Under the pieces are notes generated by a model, which did not search any database, was not told the origin of the DNA, and saw nothing but the letters and a program-made list of their open reading frames with translations. Below, in pieces: positions 63,703 through 64,000 of a stretch of 64,000 nt of DNA (positions are counted from its first letter, which is position 1; each line of letters begins with the position of its first letter). The stretch is from Pseudomonadota bacterium (lineage in GTDB: Bacteria > Pseudomonadota > Alphaproteobacteria > Sphingomonadales > Sphingomonadaceae), in NCBI GenBank assembly GCA_023433305.1, contig JAEZCZ010000009.1, positions 1 through 64,000 of the forward strand, given 5' to 3'. A program made the translations under genes and the position numbers.

Positions 63703-64000
63703 ATGACGCCCGAACCCTTGGGGGCGCAAGCCCGCCCGGAACATTCCGGCTCTTCGACCATCGTCTCCTTGCCTGACATGCCATCAATCGATTCAACCGA
63801 CGCCGCCTCGCTGCACCAGCTGGTTCTCCACTCGCTCGATGAGGACCAGGCGCAGGACGTCGTCTCGATCCCGCTCGAGGGCAAATCGAGCATTGCCGAT
63901 TACATGGTGATCGCGTCCGGCCGCTCGACGCGCCAGGTCGCGGCGATCGCGACCAAACTGGCCGAGCGCCTCAAGCAGCAAGGTCATGGCACGCCGCGCG
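63703..64000 (+). CDS. rsfS: Ribosomal silencing factor RsfS, 3' end outside window
   Basis: The N-terminal 99 residues of RsfS/Iojap, which binds ribosomal protein uL14 and blocks subunit joining in starvation. HQLVLHSLDEDQAQDVVSIPLEGKSSIADYMVIASGRSTRQVAAIATKLAERLK is clear family sequence. Two in-frame starts are possible, ATG 63703 (AGGAG 14 bases upstream) and ATG 63778; neither has an ideal ribosome site. It follows nadD, the usual partner. Confidence 0.85.
   Translation, partial: MTPEPLGAQARPEHSGSSTIVSLPDMPSIDSTDAASLHQLVLHSLDEDQAQDVVSIPLEGKSSIADYMVIASGRSTRQVAAIATKLAERLKQQGHGTPR

Overview
The window is a GC-rich, densely coding piece of an alphaproteobacterial chromosome. Gene content and order point to the Sphingomonadales, probably the Erythrobacteraceae: DUF299-hemE-hemJ-rho, mnmE-mnmG-rsmG-parA-parB, a helicase-S4-FdxA-CarD cluster, DUF1491, DUF6489, DUF1013/TrcR, and a hpf-ptsN pair. 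The assignment to family is an inference from gene neighbourhoods. No rRNA, tRNA, CRISPR array, insertion sequence or phage gene was found.

Layout. 1-12.5 kb: class I fumarase (cut by the left edge), a PCMT-like protein, a TolC-type outer membrane protein, a PopZ-like DUF2497 protein, small Fe-S and CBS proteins, ErpA and exonuclease III. A ten-gene leftward block follows: SleB hydrolase, DUF1491, thioesterase, ptsN, hpf, dnaQ, coaE, aroE, maf, DUF299 kinase. 12.5-12.8 kb: a divergent gap between DUF299 and hemE, the position of the chromosomal origin in Caulobacter. 12.8-23.8 kb: hemE, hemJ, rho, a beta-propeller lipoprotein with a cytochrome c, a dienelactone hydrolase, then DUF6489, mnmE, mnmG, rsmG, parA and parB, with three parS sites. 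24-28.2 kb: a three-gene chaperone-usher-type cluster (DUF4402 pilin, chaperone, atypical usher). 28.2-38.7 kb: free Met-R-SO reductase, a PQQ-type sugar dehydrogenase, DUF815 ATPase, TsaC/Sua5, two DUF2807 proteins, CarD, ferredoxin, S4 protein and a SUV3-like helicase. 38.9-46.5 kb: an M23 peptidase, hemB, three GNAT acetyltransferases, a frameshifted membrane/spermidine-synthase fusion, gamma-carbonic anhydrase and DUF167. 46.5-54 kb: XRE regulator with SulP transporter, an ATP-dependent ligase with its exonuclease, ClpA and DUF1192. 54-64 kb: quinone oxidoreductase, LpxH-like phosphatase with a glycosyltransferase, DUF1013/TrcR broken by an amber codon, bactofilin overlapping an M23 peptidase, proA, an aldo/keto reductase, nadD and the start of rsfS.

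How it fits together. The left half looks like an origin and centromere region. The candidate oriC at about 12.65 kb separates a leftward from a rightward gene block. ParA, ParB and parS lie 7-11 kb to its right, and a PopZ-like polar organiser lies 9 kb to its left. Haem (hemE, hemJ, hemB), tRNA modification (mnmE, mnmG, tsaC) and envelope growth (two M23 peptidases, bactofilin, SleB) are recurrent themes.

Points most worth a second look: the oriC candidate; two perfect parS palindromes embedded in the rsmG reading frame; the in-frame TAG in the conserved DUF1013 gene and the terminator-like hairpin just upstream of its start; the frameshift in the membrane/spermidine-synthase gene; a 145-bp duplication that copied that gene's 3' end together with a GNAT start; and a minimal pilus cluster with an intra-operon terminator and TTAACCAT (CtrA half-site-like) motifs in both leaders.
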